Assembly (NCBI GenBank): GCA_963771545.1 | Contig: CAVYTX010000006.1 | Span: 1-19,190, forward strand | Source: CAKZLS01 sp963771545 | GTDB taxonomy: Bacteria > Pseudomonadota > Alphaproteobacteria > Rhodospirillales > Defluviicoccaceae | Length of the DNA: 19,190 bases | Direction of reading: 5' to 3' | In this document: positions 1-6,897 of the stretch, piece after piece | How the letters are laid out: every line of letters starts with the position of its first letter | Numbering within the stretch: the first letter of the stretch is position 1 | Program-made: the position numbers and the translations under genes | The notes under the pieces: generated by a model | The model's input: the letters and a program-made list of their open reading frames with translations, nothing else | Told to the model about the DNA's origin: nothing | Database searches by the model: none

Positions 1-262
1 CTTCCCGGATCCCGGCGGCGGCACGACCGTGCCGAAACCGGCGTGCCGGCGGCTGGGGTTCCTGCGGGGGAGGTGCGAGGAATTGGGGGTGCGGGTCAGG
101 AATACCCCTCCTTCGGATCAACCCGTGTGGTATGCTGTGGCGAGCGTTCGCGCAGCCGCGCGTAAGGGAGCAAGCGCCGGTTTGAAGTTCATTCGCGTTC
201 AGAAAAAAGCGCGTGCCGCATTTGGAGAAAATGGTCCGGACAAAGCGGCATGAGCGGCTGAT
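1..262. other. Upstream region with no recognisable gene
   Basis: Short open frames exist here, including one of 74 codons, but none resembles a family I recognise and their codon content is that of random GC-rich sequence. The stretch ends just before the brnTA promoter. It may contain the tail of a gene lying outside the window, but nothing shows this. Confidence 0.4.
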
Positions 263-301
263 TTGACGTGTACGTACAAATTTCCGTATAATTGGATACG
301 G
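263..301 (+). promoter_or_regulatory. brnTA promoter with overlapping operator palindromes
   Basis: A -35-like TTGACG (263-268) and a perfect -10 TATAAT (287-292) are 18 bases apart. A 10-base perfect palindrome TGTACGTACA (269-278) sits in the spacer. An inverted repeat CCGTAT-N6-ATACGG (284-301) straddles the -10. BrnTA operons are known to be autorepressed through the BrnA DNA-binding domain, so these are good operator candidates. The binding itself is inference. Confidence 0.6.
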
Positions 302-868
302 ACGTTGCGAATGTTGTTGGTTTTGATTGGGATGAGGGCAACTGGCCGAAATGCGGCAAACATGGCGTCAGCCGCGCCGAGATTGAACAGGCCTTCGTCA
401 ATGGCCCGGCGATCTACGCTCATCCCGGCCATTCCATCGACGAACAGCGTTTGCGGGCCATCGGCCGGCATGATGAAGGGCGGGCGATTTATACCAACGG
501 TCGTTGACAATGACTCATTATGATCGTGTTTCTCGCTTCCTCGGCAGGAGGGGCCGCGCCGGCGATGGGGACCCATCGTCAAGCGGTCCGGACGCCCCGA
601 GGATGCGCGAAACACGACCCCGCGGGCGGCCTTTCGAGGTTTCCGGACGGCGTCCCGCGGCGCTTATGATGCTCCCGCATCACGGCGCACCACGCTCCTT
701 GCCGGAAACCTCGAAAGGCCGTCACAATGGGTCATTATCAATGATCGTTGGTATTATATCTCCTTCACCATCCGCCATAAACGCGACGGCGATTATATCC
801 GTCCGGTCAGCGCACGGTATATGCACGGAAAGGAGATCGAGCGCTATGAGCGACAAGGACAAGCTTAA
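292..868 (+). pseudogene. brnT: BrnT-family RNase toxin, split by a MITE-like insertion
   Basis: The 5' part encodes a typical BrnT/DUF497 start (FDWDEGN, KHGVS) through residue Tyr67 at 490-491. It then runs into the inserted element and stops at 505-507. The 3' part resumes at 757 and encodes the rest of the family (SFTIRHKRDGD, IRPVSARYM, KEIERYE), ending at TAA 866-868. Removing the 492-753 element plus one TTA copy joins the two parts in frame into a 103-residue protein of normal BrnT length. The family is a small RelE-fold ribonuclease neutralised by BrnA. Here about 36 C-terminal residues are lost, so the toxin is probably inactive. The first in-frame start is TTG 292, which overlaps the -10, so the true start is uncertain. 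The 3' end overlaps brnA by 23 bases. Confidence 0.85.
492..753. mobile_element. 262-bp MITE-like element inserted in brnT
   Basis: The ends form 32-base terminal inverted repeats (492-523 and 722-753) that match at 27 of 32 positions, and all five mismatches are transitions. The ends read TACCAACG...CGTTGGTA. TTA flanks both sides (489-491 and 754-756), consistent with a 3-bp target duplication. The interior holds a perfect 20-base inverted pair (627-646 and 702-721) able to form a long hairpin, and no coding sequence of its own. A TNA-type duplication is known for some IS5-family subgroups, so such a transposase could have moved it. That source is inference, as no parent element with these ends is in the window. 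Confidence 0.85.
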
Positions 869-1118
869 ACAGCTGCCGCCCCTTCTGTCCGATGAAGAGG
901 CCGAGAAATTCACCGAGGAAGCCGACTTGTCGGACTATGACCTGTCGGGCTTCAAACCCGTTCGGTTCGAGTATTTGAACAGGGACGCCCGGATGGAAGT
1001 CCGCCTGCCGCGGGACCAGCTTGACGCCCTGAAAGAAGCGGCCAGGCAAAAAGGCATTCCCTACACCCGCCTTGTCCGCCAGTTCATCGATCAGGGCATG
1101 CGCTCACTGCGCCCGTGA
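846..1118 (+). CDS. brnA: BrnA-family antitoxin
   Basis: This 90-residue protein matches the BrnA antitoxin family: an acidic N-terminal half that wraps the toxin (LLSDEEAEKF, DLSDYDLSGF), then a C-terminal ribbon-helix-helix-like DNA-binding segment (MEVRLPRDQLDALKEAAR, ending RLVRQFIDQGM). The ATG at 846 lies inside the 3' end of brnT with a 23-base overlap, as usual for these operons. An AAGGAG-like ribosome site lies about 11 bases upstream. An upstream in-frame extension beginning at 504 only reads through the inserted element and is not real. With brnT broken, BrnA is now an orphan antitoxin that may still bind the operon promoter or neutralise a related BrnT elsewhere in the genome. 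Confidence 0.9.
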   Translation: MSDKDKLKQLPPLLSDEEAEKFTEEADLSDYDLSGFKPVRFEYLNRDARMEVRLPRDQLDALKEAARQKGIPYTRLVRQFIDQGMRSLRP

Positions 1119-1214
1119 TCGCGCCAGCAGCGGCGCGCGGATCGGCCGGCCGCACACGCCAACGCTTGGTCAGTGTCTTTTTGCAATCCGGGCCAAGGGT
1201 AAGGAAGGCATTGC

Positions 1215-2943
1215 GTAACAGGGGCAGAATCCCGGGCATTGTGGTGAGTTCGAGAAGTCACATGTCGGCCTCGAAGTGATCGGTCATGCGGGATCTTGGT
1301 TTGGCCGCGCGGTCGGATGTGATTTACTGTCGCCATGGCCGCCTCGATACCGGATGTTGACGATCTGAGGGTTGACGAACTCAAGAAGCTGGTTTTGCGG
1401 CTTCTCGAAGAGATTTCGGCTTTGCGCGCGGAGACCGCGGCGCTGCGCGACGAGATTGCCCGCCTCAAGGGTCTGAAGGGTCGGCCGAAGATCCGTCCGA
1501 GTGGGATGGAGGCGGCGACGGATGGTAAGCCAAAGGATGGCAAGACCATAAAGCGCCGTGGGCGCGGGGCCAAGCGGGTGCTCGTCACCGAGGAACGGGT
1601 GATCAGGATCGACGCGCCGCCGGGCTCGCGGTTCAAGGGCTACGAGACGACGGTGGTTCAGGACCTGGTGGTCCGGCCGATCGCGATCCGCTATCGCCGG
1701 GAACGCTGGAAAACGCCGAGCGGAGAGACGATCGTGGCGCCGCTGCCGTGCGGGGTGCGCGGCCATGTGGGCGCGGAGTTGCGGCGCACCGTGCTGGCGC
1801 TCTACCACCAGGGGCGGATGACGGGTCCGGGGCTGCTCGCGCACCTTCGCGACCTCGGGGTGAGTCTCTCGGAGCGGCAGTTGGGGCGCCTGCTCATCGA
1901 TGGCCAAGAGCCCTTTGTCGACGAGGCGCGCGCGGTTCTGCGGGCCGGGCTGGAGACGGCGGCGTGGATCAGCGCCGACGACACGGGGGCCCGTCACAAG
2001 GCGACGAACGGAACCTGCACCCAGATCGGCAACGACCACTTCACCTGGTTCGCCACCACCGGCTCCAAGAGCCGGCGGAACTTTCTCGAACTGCTGCGCG
2101 CCGGACACGGCGACTACGTGGTCAACGACGCCGCGCTGGCCTTCATGCGCGCGGGGGGCCTGGCGGGTCCGCTGATCGCCCGGCTGGCGGCGGACGACGG
2201 CAAGCGCTTCGCGGACGCGGCGGCGTGGACCGCCCATCTCGAACGCCTCGGCCTCACCGGCCTCAAGGTCGCCCCGGACCCGGTCCGCGTCGCCACCGAG
2301 GGGGCGCTGTGGGGCAGCATCGTCGACCACGGCTTGCTGGGCGACGCCGTCATCCTCAGCGACGACGCCGGCCAGTTCAACGTCGGCCGCCACGCGCTCT
2401 GCTGGGTGCACGCCGAGCGCCTGATCCACAAGCTGGACACCTTCAACGACCGCCAGCGCCGGGCCGTGACGCGCATCCGCGCCCGCGTCTGGCGGCTCTA
2501 CGCCGACCTCAAGGCCTACCGGAAGCGGCCGTCGGCCCGGCGCAAGGCGGACCTCGCGCGACGTTTCGACGCCCTGTTCACCACCCGCACCGGCTTTGTC
2601 ACCCTCGATCGGCTGCTGCGCCGGTTGCACGCCAACAAGCAAGAGTTGCTTGCCGTTCTAGACCGGCCCGAGATCCCGCTGCACACCAACGGCTCCGAAA
2701 ACGACATCCGCTGCCAGGTCACGCGGCGCAAGATCTCCGCCGGAACCCGTTCCGACGTCGGCCGCGACTGCCGCGACGCCTTCCTCGGCCTGATGAAAAC
2801 CTGCCGGAAACTCGGGATATCGTTCTGGACCTACCTCGGCGACCGCCTCCACGCGCCCGACGCCCCGGAAATCCCGCCCCTCCCCGATCTCGTCCGAGCG
2901 AGAGCCTCCCCCGCCTGACCGCCCGGTGTTTTGCCCCTGTTAC
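1215..2943 (+). mobile_element. IS66-family insertion sequence, complete, one gene
   Basis: The element begins GTAACAGGGGCA (1215-1226) and ends with its exact reverse complement (2932-2943). Similarity continues inward (GAATCCCGGGC against AAACACCGGGC). It is flanked by a perfect 8-base target duplication GGCATTGC (1207-1214 and 2944-2951). GTAA ends and 8-bp duplications are hallmarks of IS66. The element is 1729 bp and carries only the large transposase gene, without tnpA/tnpB, which fits the ISBst12-type subgroup. The intact frame, intact ends and perfect duplication suggest a recent insertion. Confidence 0.93.
1335..2918 (+). CDS. IS66-family transposase (TnpC-type)
   Basis: This 527-residue transposase moves the surrounding IS66 element. 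Residues 10-50 form a leucine-rich coiled coil (LKKLVLRLLEEISALRAE), typical of the IS66 N-terminus. The catalytic acids are visible: Asp215/216 in ISADDTGARH, Asp343/344 in ILSDDAGQF followed by CWVHAER, and Glu455 in NGSENDIR. The cysteine-rich zinc-finger segment common after the coiled coil in many IS66 proteins is not evident. The ATG at 1335 lies 120 bases inside the left end. The stop at 2916-2918 is 25 bases before the right end. The length is normal and there is no frame damage, so the protein is probably functional. Confidence 0.93.
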   Translation: MAASIPDVDDLRVDELKKLVLRLLEEISALRAETAALRDEIARLKGLKGRPKIRPSGMEAATDGKPKDGKTIKRRGRGAKRVLVTEERVIRIDAPPGSRFKGYETTVVQDLVVRPIAIRYRRERWKTPSGETIVAPLPCGVRGHVGAELRRTVLALYHQGRMTGPGLLAHLRDLGVSLSERQLGRLLIDGQEPFVDEARAVLRAGLETAAWISADDTGARHKATNGTCTQIGNDHFTWFATTGSKSRRNFLELLRAGHGDYVVNDAALAFMRAGGLAGPLIARLAADDGKRFADAAAWTAHLERLGLTGLKVAPDPVRVATEGALWGSIVDHGLLGDAVILSDDAGQFNVGRHALCWVHAERLIHKLDTFNDRQRRAVTRIRARVWRLYADLKAYRKRPSARRKADLARRFDALFTTRTGFVTLDRLLRRLHANKQELLAVLDRPEIPLHTNGSENDIRCQVTRRKISAGTRSDVGRDCRDAFLGLMKTCRKLGISFWTYLGDRLHAPDAPEIPPLPDLVRARASPA

Positions 2944-3069
2944 GGCATTGCACGTTAAGTCTTTTGTGGATCAACTGTTTTTGACCCCATCGCTCACGCG
3001 GCCGAAAAGTTCCATTGATTCTTTTATATCATCCCGAGATATTCACCCGCGGATCCCGAGGGGTAACAC

Positions 3070-3086
3070 CAACGGCCGTTGGTATA
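3070..3086. repeat. Solo copy of the MITE terminal sequence
   Basis: CAACGGCCGTTGGTATA matches the reverse complement of the left end of the 492-753 element at 16 of 17 positions. Similarity stops abruptly on the inner side. It is itself nearly palindromic (ACCAACGG/CCGTTGGT). No second end is visible nearby, so it could be a relic end left by deletion or an ancestral short repeat. A weaker 10-base match CCGTTGGTAT lies at 6813-6822. Confidence 0.45.
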
Positions 3087-3201
3087 GGTGCGGACAGACC
3101 GCGCGACTCTGATTAAGAACTTCGATCCGGACGGGCGTGCTCCACGTTCCCTGCCCCGGCGTGCCGGTCGGCGTGTACTGAGTCGCCAACAGGCTGCGTG
3201 C

Positions 3202-3228
3202 GGCGGATTACGCTGGAGCTAATCCGCC
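3202..3228. repeat. Short palindromic intergenic hairpin
   Basis: The arms GGCGGATTA (3202-3210) and TAATCCGCC (3220-3228) pair perfectly around a 9-base loop. I recall very similar GGCGGATTACGC...TAATCCGCC hairpins scattered between genes in many Proteobacteria. No T-run follows, so a terminator role is not supported. Confidence 0.45.
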
Positions 3229-3455
3229 CCATACACGTTAAATCTAACATCAATCGACTTTCTGTTTGAGGAGCAATAGGGAAAGGAAGTGAATGAGGAT
3301 GATAAGAGCATTTGACCTCAATCTACTTCACTTCAAATCGGAGATTGGGAAGTATGCGGTTTTTATGTTCGCTACGATGTCCAGAGCATGAGATCAAATT
3401 CTCTAAGAAGACGTCTTGAAACTCAATTTTTGGCTGGATTGGCGGGTTCAGATGT

Positions 3456-4323
3456 GATTCCAAACGGTTGTCAAAGCTAGTTTGGAGGGGCACATGTGGA
3501 CACCGACCACCCGGCGGCAACATAGCCGCGATCATCTGCGTTATGGAAGCGATCTGAGCGATGCGGAGTGGGAGATCATCGCGCCGTTCATGCCGCCGCC
3601 GGCGCGGACCGGCCGGCCCCGCGAATGGCCGATGCGCGAGATCATGAACGCCATCTTCTACGTCCTGCGGGCCGGCTGCGCCTGGCGCATGCTGCCCAAG
3701 GACTTCCCGCCGATGACGACGGTCTACGGTTGGTTCCTGCGCTTCCGCCGCGAGGGCCTGTTCGAGACCATCAACCACCATCTCGTCGCGCTCGACCGCG
3801 AGCGGGTCGGGCGGGAGGCCAGTCCGTCGGCGGCGGTGATCGACAGCCAGAGCGTCAAGACCGTCGAAGCCGGCGGCCCCAGGGGCTACGACGGGGCCAA
3901 GAAGATCAAGGGCCGCAAGCGCCACGCCATGGTCGATACCGATGGGCGGGCGCTGGTGATTCAAGCCCACCCGGCCGACATTCAGGATCGCGACGGCGCG
4001 ATCCCGCTGCTCAAGGCGTCGCGGCGATCGTTCCCTTTCGTCGAACTCGCCTTCGCCGACAGCGCCTATGGCGCCCAGCGGGTCAAGGACGCCACCTGCA
4101 TCGCCATCGAGGTGGTCAAGAAGATCGCTGACCAGGTCGGCTTCCAGGTCCTGCCAAGGCGATGGGTGGTCGAGCGCTTCTTCGCCTGGATCAACCGTAA
4201 CCGAAGGCTGGCCAAAGACTTCGAAGCCACCATCGCCTCCGCCCAAACCTTCCTCTACGCCGCTTCCGTCATGATGCTCACCCGACGCTTGGCACGCTCA
4301 ACATGAGTTTCGAGTTCGGACTC
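3456..4323 (+). mobile_element. IS5-family insertion sequence (tentative ends)
   Basis: The transposase gene is bracketed by imperfect inverted ends. The left end starts GATTCCAAAC at 3456. The right end finishes GTTCGGACTC at 4323, whose complement is GAGTCCGAAC (8 of 10 match). This gives an element of about 868 bp. The flanks (TGT on the left, TAA on the right) show no target duplication. The gene on its right lacks its 5' part. Both facts fit an adjacent deletion after insertion. The exact ends are uncertain. Confidence 0.55.
3494..4306 (+). CDS. IS5-family transposase (IS1031-like)
   Basis: This 270-residue DDE transposase has the standard N-terminal block of this group (YGSDLSDAEWEIIAPFMP, then NAIFYVLRAGCAWRMLP). 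The catalytic acids are seen in AVIDSQSVKT (first Asp), FADSAYGAQR (second Asp) and the C-terminal RRWVVERFFAWINRNRRL (Glu). ATG 3494 is chosen because GGAGGGG lies five bases upstream and the family usually begins near MWTPTTRR. A TTG four codons earlier is possible. The frame is intact and normal in length. Its subgroup is one for which TNA duplications are described, which is of interest for the MITE in brnT. Confidence 0.9.
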   Translation: MWTPTTRRQHSRDHLRYGSDLSDAEWEIIAPFMPPPARTGRPREWPMREIMNAIFYVLRAGCAWRMLPKDFPPMTTVYGWFLRFRREGLFETINHHLVALDRERVGREASPSAAVIDSQSVKTVEAGGPRGYDGAKKIKGRKRHAMVDTDGRALVIQAHPADIQDRDGAIPLLKASRRSFPFVELAFADSAYGAQRVKDATCIAIEVVKKIADQVGFQVLPRRWVVERFFAWINRNRRLAKDFEATIASAQTFLYAASVMMLTRRLARST

Positions 4324-5077
4324 TAACAAGATAGAAACATTGCAGTCAGACCGCAAATTCGATTTTCTGATGCGCCGGGACGATGATGTTAAAGATTGCC
4401 TTTCCGACATCATGTCAAGATATCTGCGAATACCTTCCAATGGGAAACCTATTTCTATAATAGATCTTTCTGGCGTCCCCTCTGATGTTGTCGATGTGGT
4501 TGTTTCCGTTCTTTGCCGCATTATCTTTGATTTTTTTGTTTGGTCACCGCGAGCCCCTGCAGTACCAGTATTACTGGTTTGCGAAGAAGCGCACCGGTAT
4601 GCTCCACGCGGCGATGACGCGGCATTTCAACCAACGAAGCAGACGCTATCTCGTATCGCCAAAGAAGGGCGTAAGTATGGGGTGTCTTTGGGGTTGGTAA
4701 CGCAAAGACCATCCGAATTGGCGGAAACCGCTCTTTCACAATGCAATACACTAATCGCCCTTCGTATGAGCAACGAACAGGATCAGAATTTTGTCAGGCG
4801 TGCGTTGCCCGACACAGTGCGCAGCCTTGTGGATGCGCTGCCAACCTTGCGCACTCAAGAAGCGCTGGTCGTTGGAGAAGGTACCGTCCTTCCAATTCGC
4901 CTTAGGTTTGACGATCTCCCTGAAGGGCTTCGTCCGCATAGTGCCGATGTGGAATTTACCAAACTGTGGCAAGAGGATCGCAAAGATACCAATCACATAA
5001 AAAATGGGATCCGGCGATGGCGTCTTCAGGAAAGGTCCGACAGTGACTCTCCAGATTCGGATAGTGAAGTGCCGTAG
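4324..5077 (+). pseudogene. HerA-type (DUF87/COG0433) ATPase, 3' remnant
   Basis: Only the C-terminal half of a HerA-like hexameric DNA-translocase ATPase remains. Visible are a conserved strand-helix before Walker B (ISIIDLSGVPSDVVDVVVSV), Walker B itself (VLLVCEEAHRYAP) and the downstream motif of the family (LVTQRPSELAETALSQCN). Walker A and the N-terminal HAS-barrel are absent, because the frame begins inside the IS5 right end. No start with a ribosome site is seen. The TTG at 4340 is merely the first candidate. The gene is more AT-rich than its neighbours, consistent with acquired DNA. HerA ATPases work with nucleases (NurA) or with Sir2/other effectors in phage defence, but no partner is visible, so which role this gene had is unknown. 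Confidence 0.8.
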
Positions 5078-5608
5078 GCTCGCCCGGAAAAGACCGTCCG
5101 AATGCGGTCAGGGCTTGTGAAACCTTTGTTGGGTCACGTCTACCATCATACCATGGCGACAAAAATATGATCAAATCAATGGGATAGGCATCGGTTGATC
5201 GGTGGTGTGCGATGGTTGCCTCCCTCGTCATTACGAGGCGCGGAGCAACGAAGGTGTCTAGTGATGTGCATGGTTGAAGCGGCGGTTCTGGATCGCCGCG
5301 CTGCGCTCGCGAAGACGGCATTGGGGACTGGTACGCTATCGTTTTTTTGGGAGATCAAAGGGTCAAAGTCGATTGAACAGGCGTCGAACGAAGTCCTTAA
5401 CTCGCCGCCCGCCGGGCTCTATGTTCATTGTTTGTTCTTTTTGGAGCGACAAGATACGTGTGTCCGGGGTCCGGACCGGTTCAAAGAATGTCTACTTTTG
5501 TTTCGGCAAACATTCCTTATATATCAATGCATTATGCAAGACTGATGTATACTTTTGTATACCTGGCGGAAAACGCTGGTCTAGGAAAATAAAGTACTTA
5601 GCGCGCGG
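5078..5608. other. Gene-poor region between herA remnant and IS4 remnant
   Basis: Apart from the 92-base palindromic repeat and the GTATAC-containing decamers, no gene is supported. The open frames present (for example 5195-5545, plus) read through the palindromic repeat and have no recognisable product. A related word, TGTCTACTTTTGT, occurs at about 5486-5498. Confidence 0.5.
5226..5317. repeat. Dispersed palindromic repeat of the CGTCATTGCGAG type
   Basis: The left arm begins CGTCATTACGAG and the right arm ends CTCGCGAAGACG (complement CGTCTTCGCGAG). Together they bound a 92-base imperfect palindrome containing CTGGATCGCCGCGCTGCG. On the minus strand it gives the characteristic spurious peptide RAQRGDP. 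I know this repeat class from intergenic regions of many bacteria. Its function is unclear and it is probably a non-autonomous miniature element. Confidence 0.7.
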
Positions 5609-5641
5609 AAATGTATACTTTTGTATACTTTTGTATACTTT
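5546..5641 (+). repeat. Two clusters of the decamer TGTATACTTT
   Basis: Three perfect head-to-tail copies of TGTATACTTT occupy 5612-5621, 5622-5631 and 5632-5641. One further copy (5546-5555), followed by a partial copy (5556-5563), lies 66 bases upstream. Each unit carries the palindrome GTATAC, and the 10-base period is about one helical turn. A related TGTATACCC reads on the minus strand at 6673-6681, beyond the other side of the IS4 remnant, so the unit may be connected with that element's end. Confidence 0.75.
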
Positions 5642-6684
5642 TCACCACACTACACAACTCTGCTGGTTTTTGGATTGAGGCGTCGCTTTGGCCAAGTTCG
5701 TGTCCAGGTATGTGCGGCTTTGTCGGGTTGGTGGAGGATCCAGTTTCGTAGGAGGTCGAAGCCGAGGCGAAACCAGGATTTGTAGCGGTATCCGTGTGTG
5801 CGTTTCTTGATGGCGGCGCCGGCCTGAGCGGTGGCGGCGGTAACGTGGGCCCAGGCCATGGCGAGAGAGATGATGATGAGGAGGGTGTTGAGTTTGGCCG
5901 GGTCGGTGATACGCGTGTCTTCCATGTTGAGACCACGGGTTTTGCTGTCGCCAAACAAGCATTCGATCTGCCACCGTTTCCTGTAGATGTGGAGAGCCTT
6001 GTCGGTGGGTCCGTTGGTGGCGACGATCAGGAACTCATCGTCGGCGAGGCGCTTGGCCGCGAACGTGAGAGGCAGTCCCGGGCAGTCGGTCATGGCGGCG
6101 AGACGTCCCGGCCGCGCCAGGATCTGCTTGGCTTTCCGGCGCGTGCGCAAGAGGCTTTTGAATTGATAGGTGTGACCGTCCTCGAGATAGATGACGGTGT
6201 CCTCCTTCAGCCGGATGGCGAAGATGATTTTGTTTTTCAACAGGAATTCCATCCACCTGACGCCGATGAACTCGCGGTCGGCGAGGATAGCGACGCATCA
6301 AGTCGATGCGGTCATCCTGGGTGCTGCATCCGCCGCTGGGCAGCAGCGTCCACATCAGCGGGATGCGCACCCGCCGCGTGGTGATCGCCAGCGTCAGGAT
6401 GTTGACGTCACGGCGGCCGATCTTCCAGTTGGTCCGATCCAGGCACAGGACCCAAGGCGGCTTGATCCCCAGCCACTTGACAATGAGCGGCGCCGACCAG
6501 TTCCCGTCGAGGCGCACATACTGGAAAAATCGCTGCAGGCGGCGATACGCCGATGGGATCGAAGCGGTCCCGGAAAGCTGGCTGGCAATGTAACTCAGAT
6601 TGACCGTGCGGCCGTTGACCATACCCAAAATCAGCAACGCCAACGTTTCCACACGCCCCGAAGGTCAACAAAGGGTATACATTT
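5609..6684 (-). mobile_element. IS4-family element remnant (tentative ends)
   Basis: The transposase remnant is bracketed by AAATGTATAC on the left (from 5609) and the same ten bases on the opposite strand at 6675-6684. An element of about 1.08 kb fits a roughly 340-residue IS4 transposase. No convincing target duplication was found. The left end lies in the decamer array, so its exact boundary cannot be fixed. Confidence 0.4.
5650..6652 (-). pseudogene. IS4-family transposase with internal frameshift/deletion
   Basis: The minus-strand frame from 6652 encodes a normal IS4 N-terminus and the first catalytic Asp (VLCLDRTNWKIG). It is in frame to about 6285, at the sequence DLMRR. The frame then shifts, and the second frame to 5650 carries the second Asp (LADREFIG) and the diagnostic Y-x2-R-x3-E-x6-K block in YRKRWQIECLFGDSK. 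Compared with what I know of the family, about a dozen residues normally lying between DLMRR and LADREFIG are missing at the junction, so this looks like a small deletion that also changed the frame. All three catalytic residues survive in the DNA, but no single protein would contain them. Confidence 0.85.
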
Positions 6685-6897
6685 TTCGCCGTCGGCCGCG
6701 CAAAGGAACGACGGAGCTAGAATACCCGCCTCGCGGGAAACGCCGAAAATGAAAAGGCCAGGAACCGGGCACCCCGTTCATGCGACCCGCTCGCGCCACC
6801 CGCTCGTATCCCCCGTTGGTATCGGTGAAACATCAGAGTCGAGGAGCCAGTGCCCAAAAGCTTGCGTCGGCGGAAAAGGGGGTATATACCCGCATTT

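Larger units (their letters stand above)
2952..3455. other. Intergenic stretch between IS66 and IS5 elements
   Basis: No gene is supported in these 500 bases. They contain a 17-base match to the MITE terminus (3070-3086) and a 9-bp stem-loop GGCGGATTA...TAATCCGCC (3202-3228), of the kind found as scattered intergenic repeats in Proteobacteria. The last 150 bases are more AT-rich, with only a short open frame (about 3314-3480, plus strand) that I do not recognise. The region looks like debris between insertions. Confidence 0.5.

Noticed and set aside
504..845. Upstream extension of brnA through the inserted element
   Set aside because: This frame translates the MITE and the out-of-frame brnT tail. 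Homologous antitoxins start at the ATG at 846.
1748..3112. Long overlapping open frame inside the IS66 transposase
   Set aside because: It is an arginine/proline-rich shadow frame of a gene with clear catalytic motifs, and it runs across the IS boundary.
3323..4246. Minus-strand 307-codon frame opposite the IS5 transposase
   Set aside because: It is an antisense shadow of a well-supported transposase and has no recognisable family.
4324..5077. HerA remnant considered as an active defence system
   Set aside because: The nucleotide-binding Walker A half is absent and no effector partner is present.
5195..5545. Open frame of 116 codons upstream of the IS4 remnant
   Set aside because: It reads through a known non-coding palindromic repeat, has no ribosome site and matches no family.
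5546..5641. Decamer array considered as plasmid iterons with an origin
   Set aside because: No Rep protein, DnaA boxes or partition genes are nearby, and the link to the IS4 end is a simpler explanation.
6762..6779. Imperfect inverted repeat upstream of marR as a firm operator
   Set aside because: The GAAC-GGG/CCC-GTTC symmetry is interrupted by mismatches and the promoter is not identified, so it is mentioned only as a possibility.
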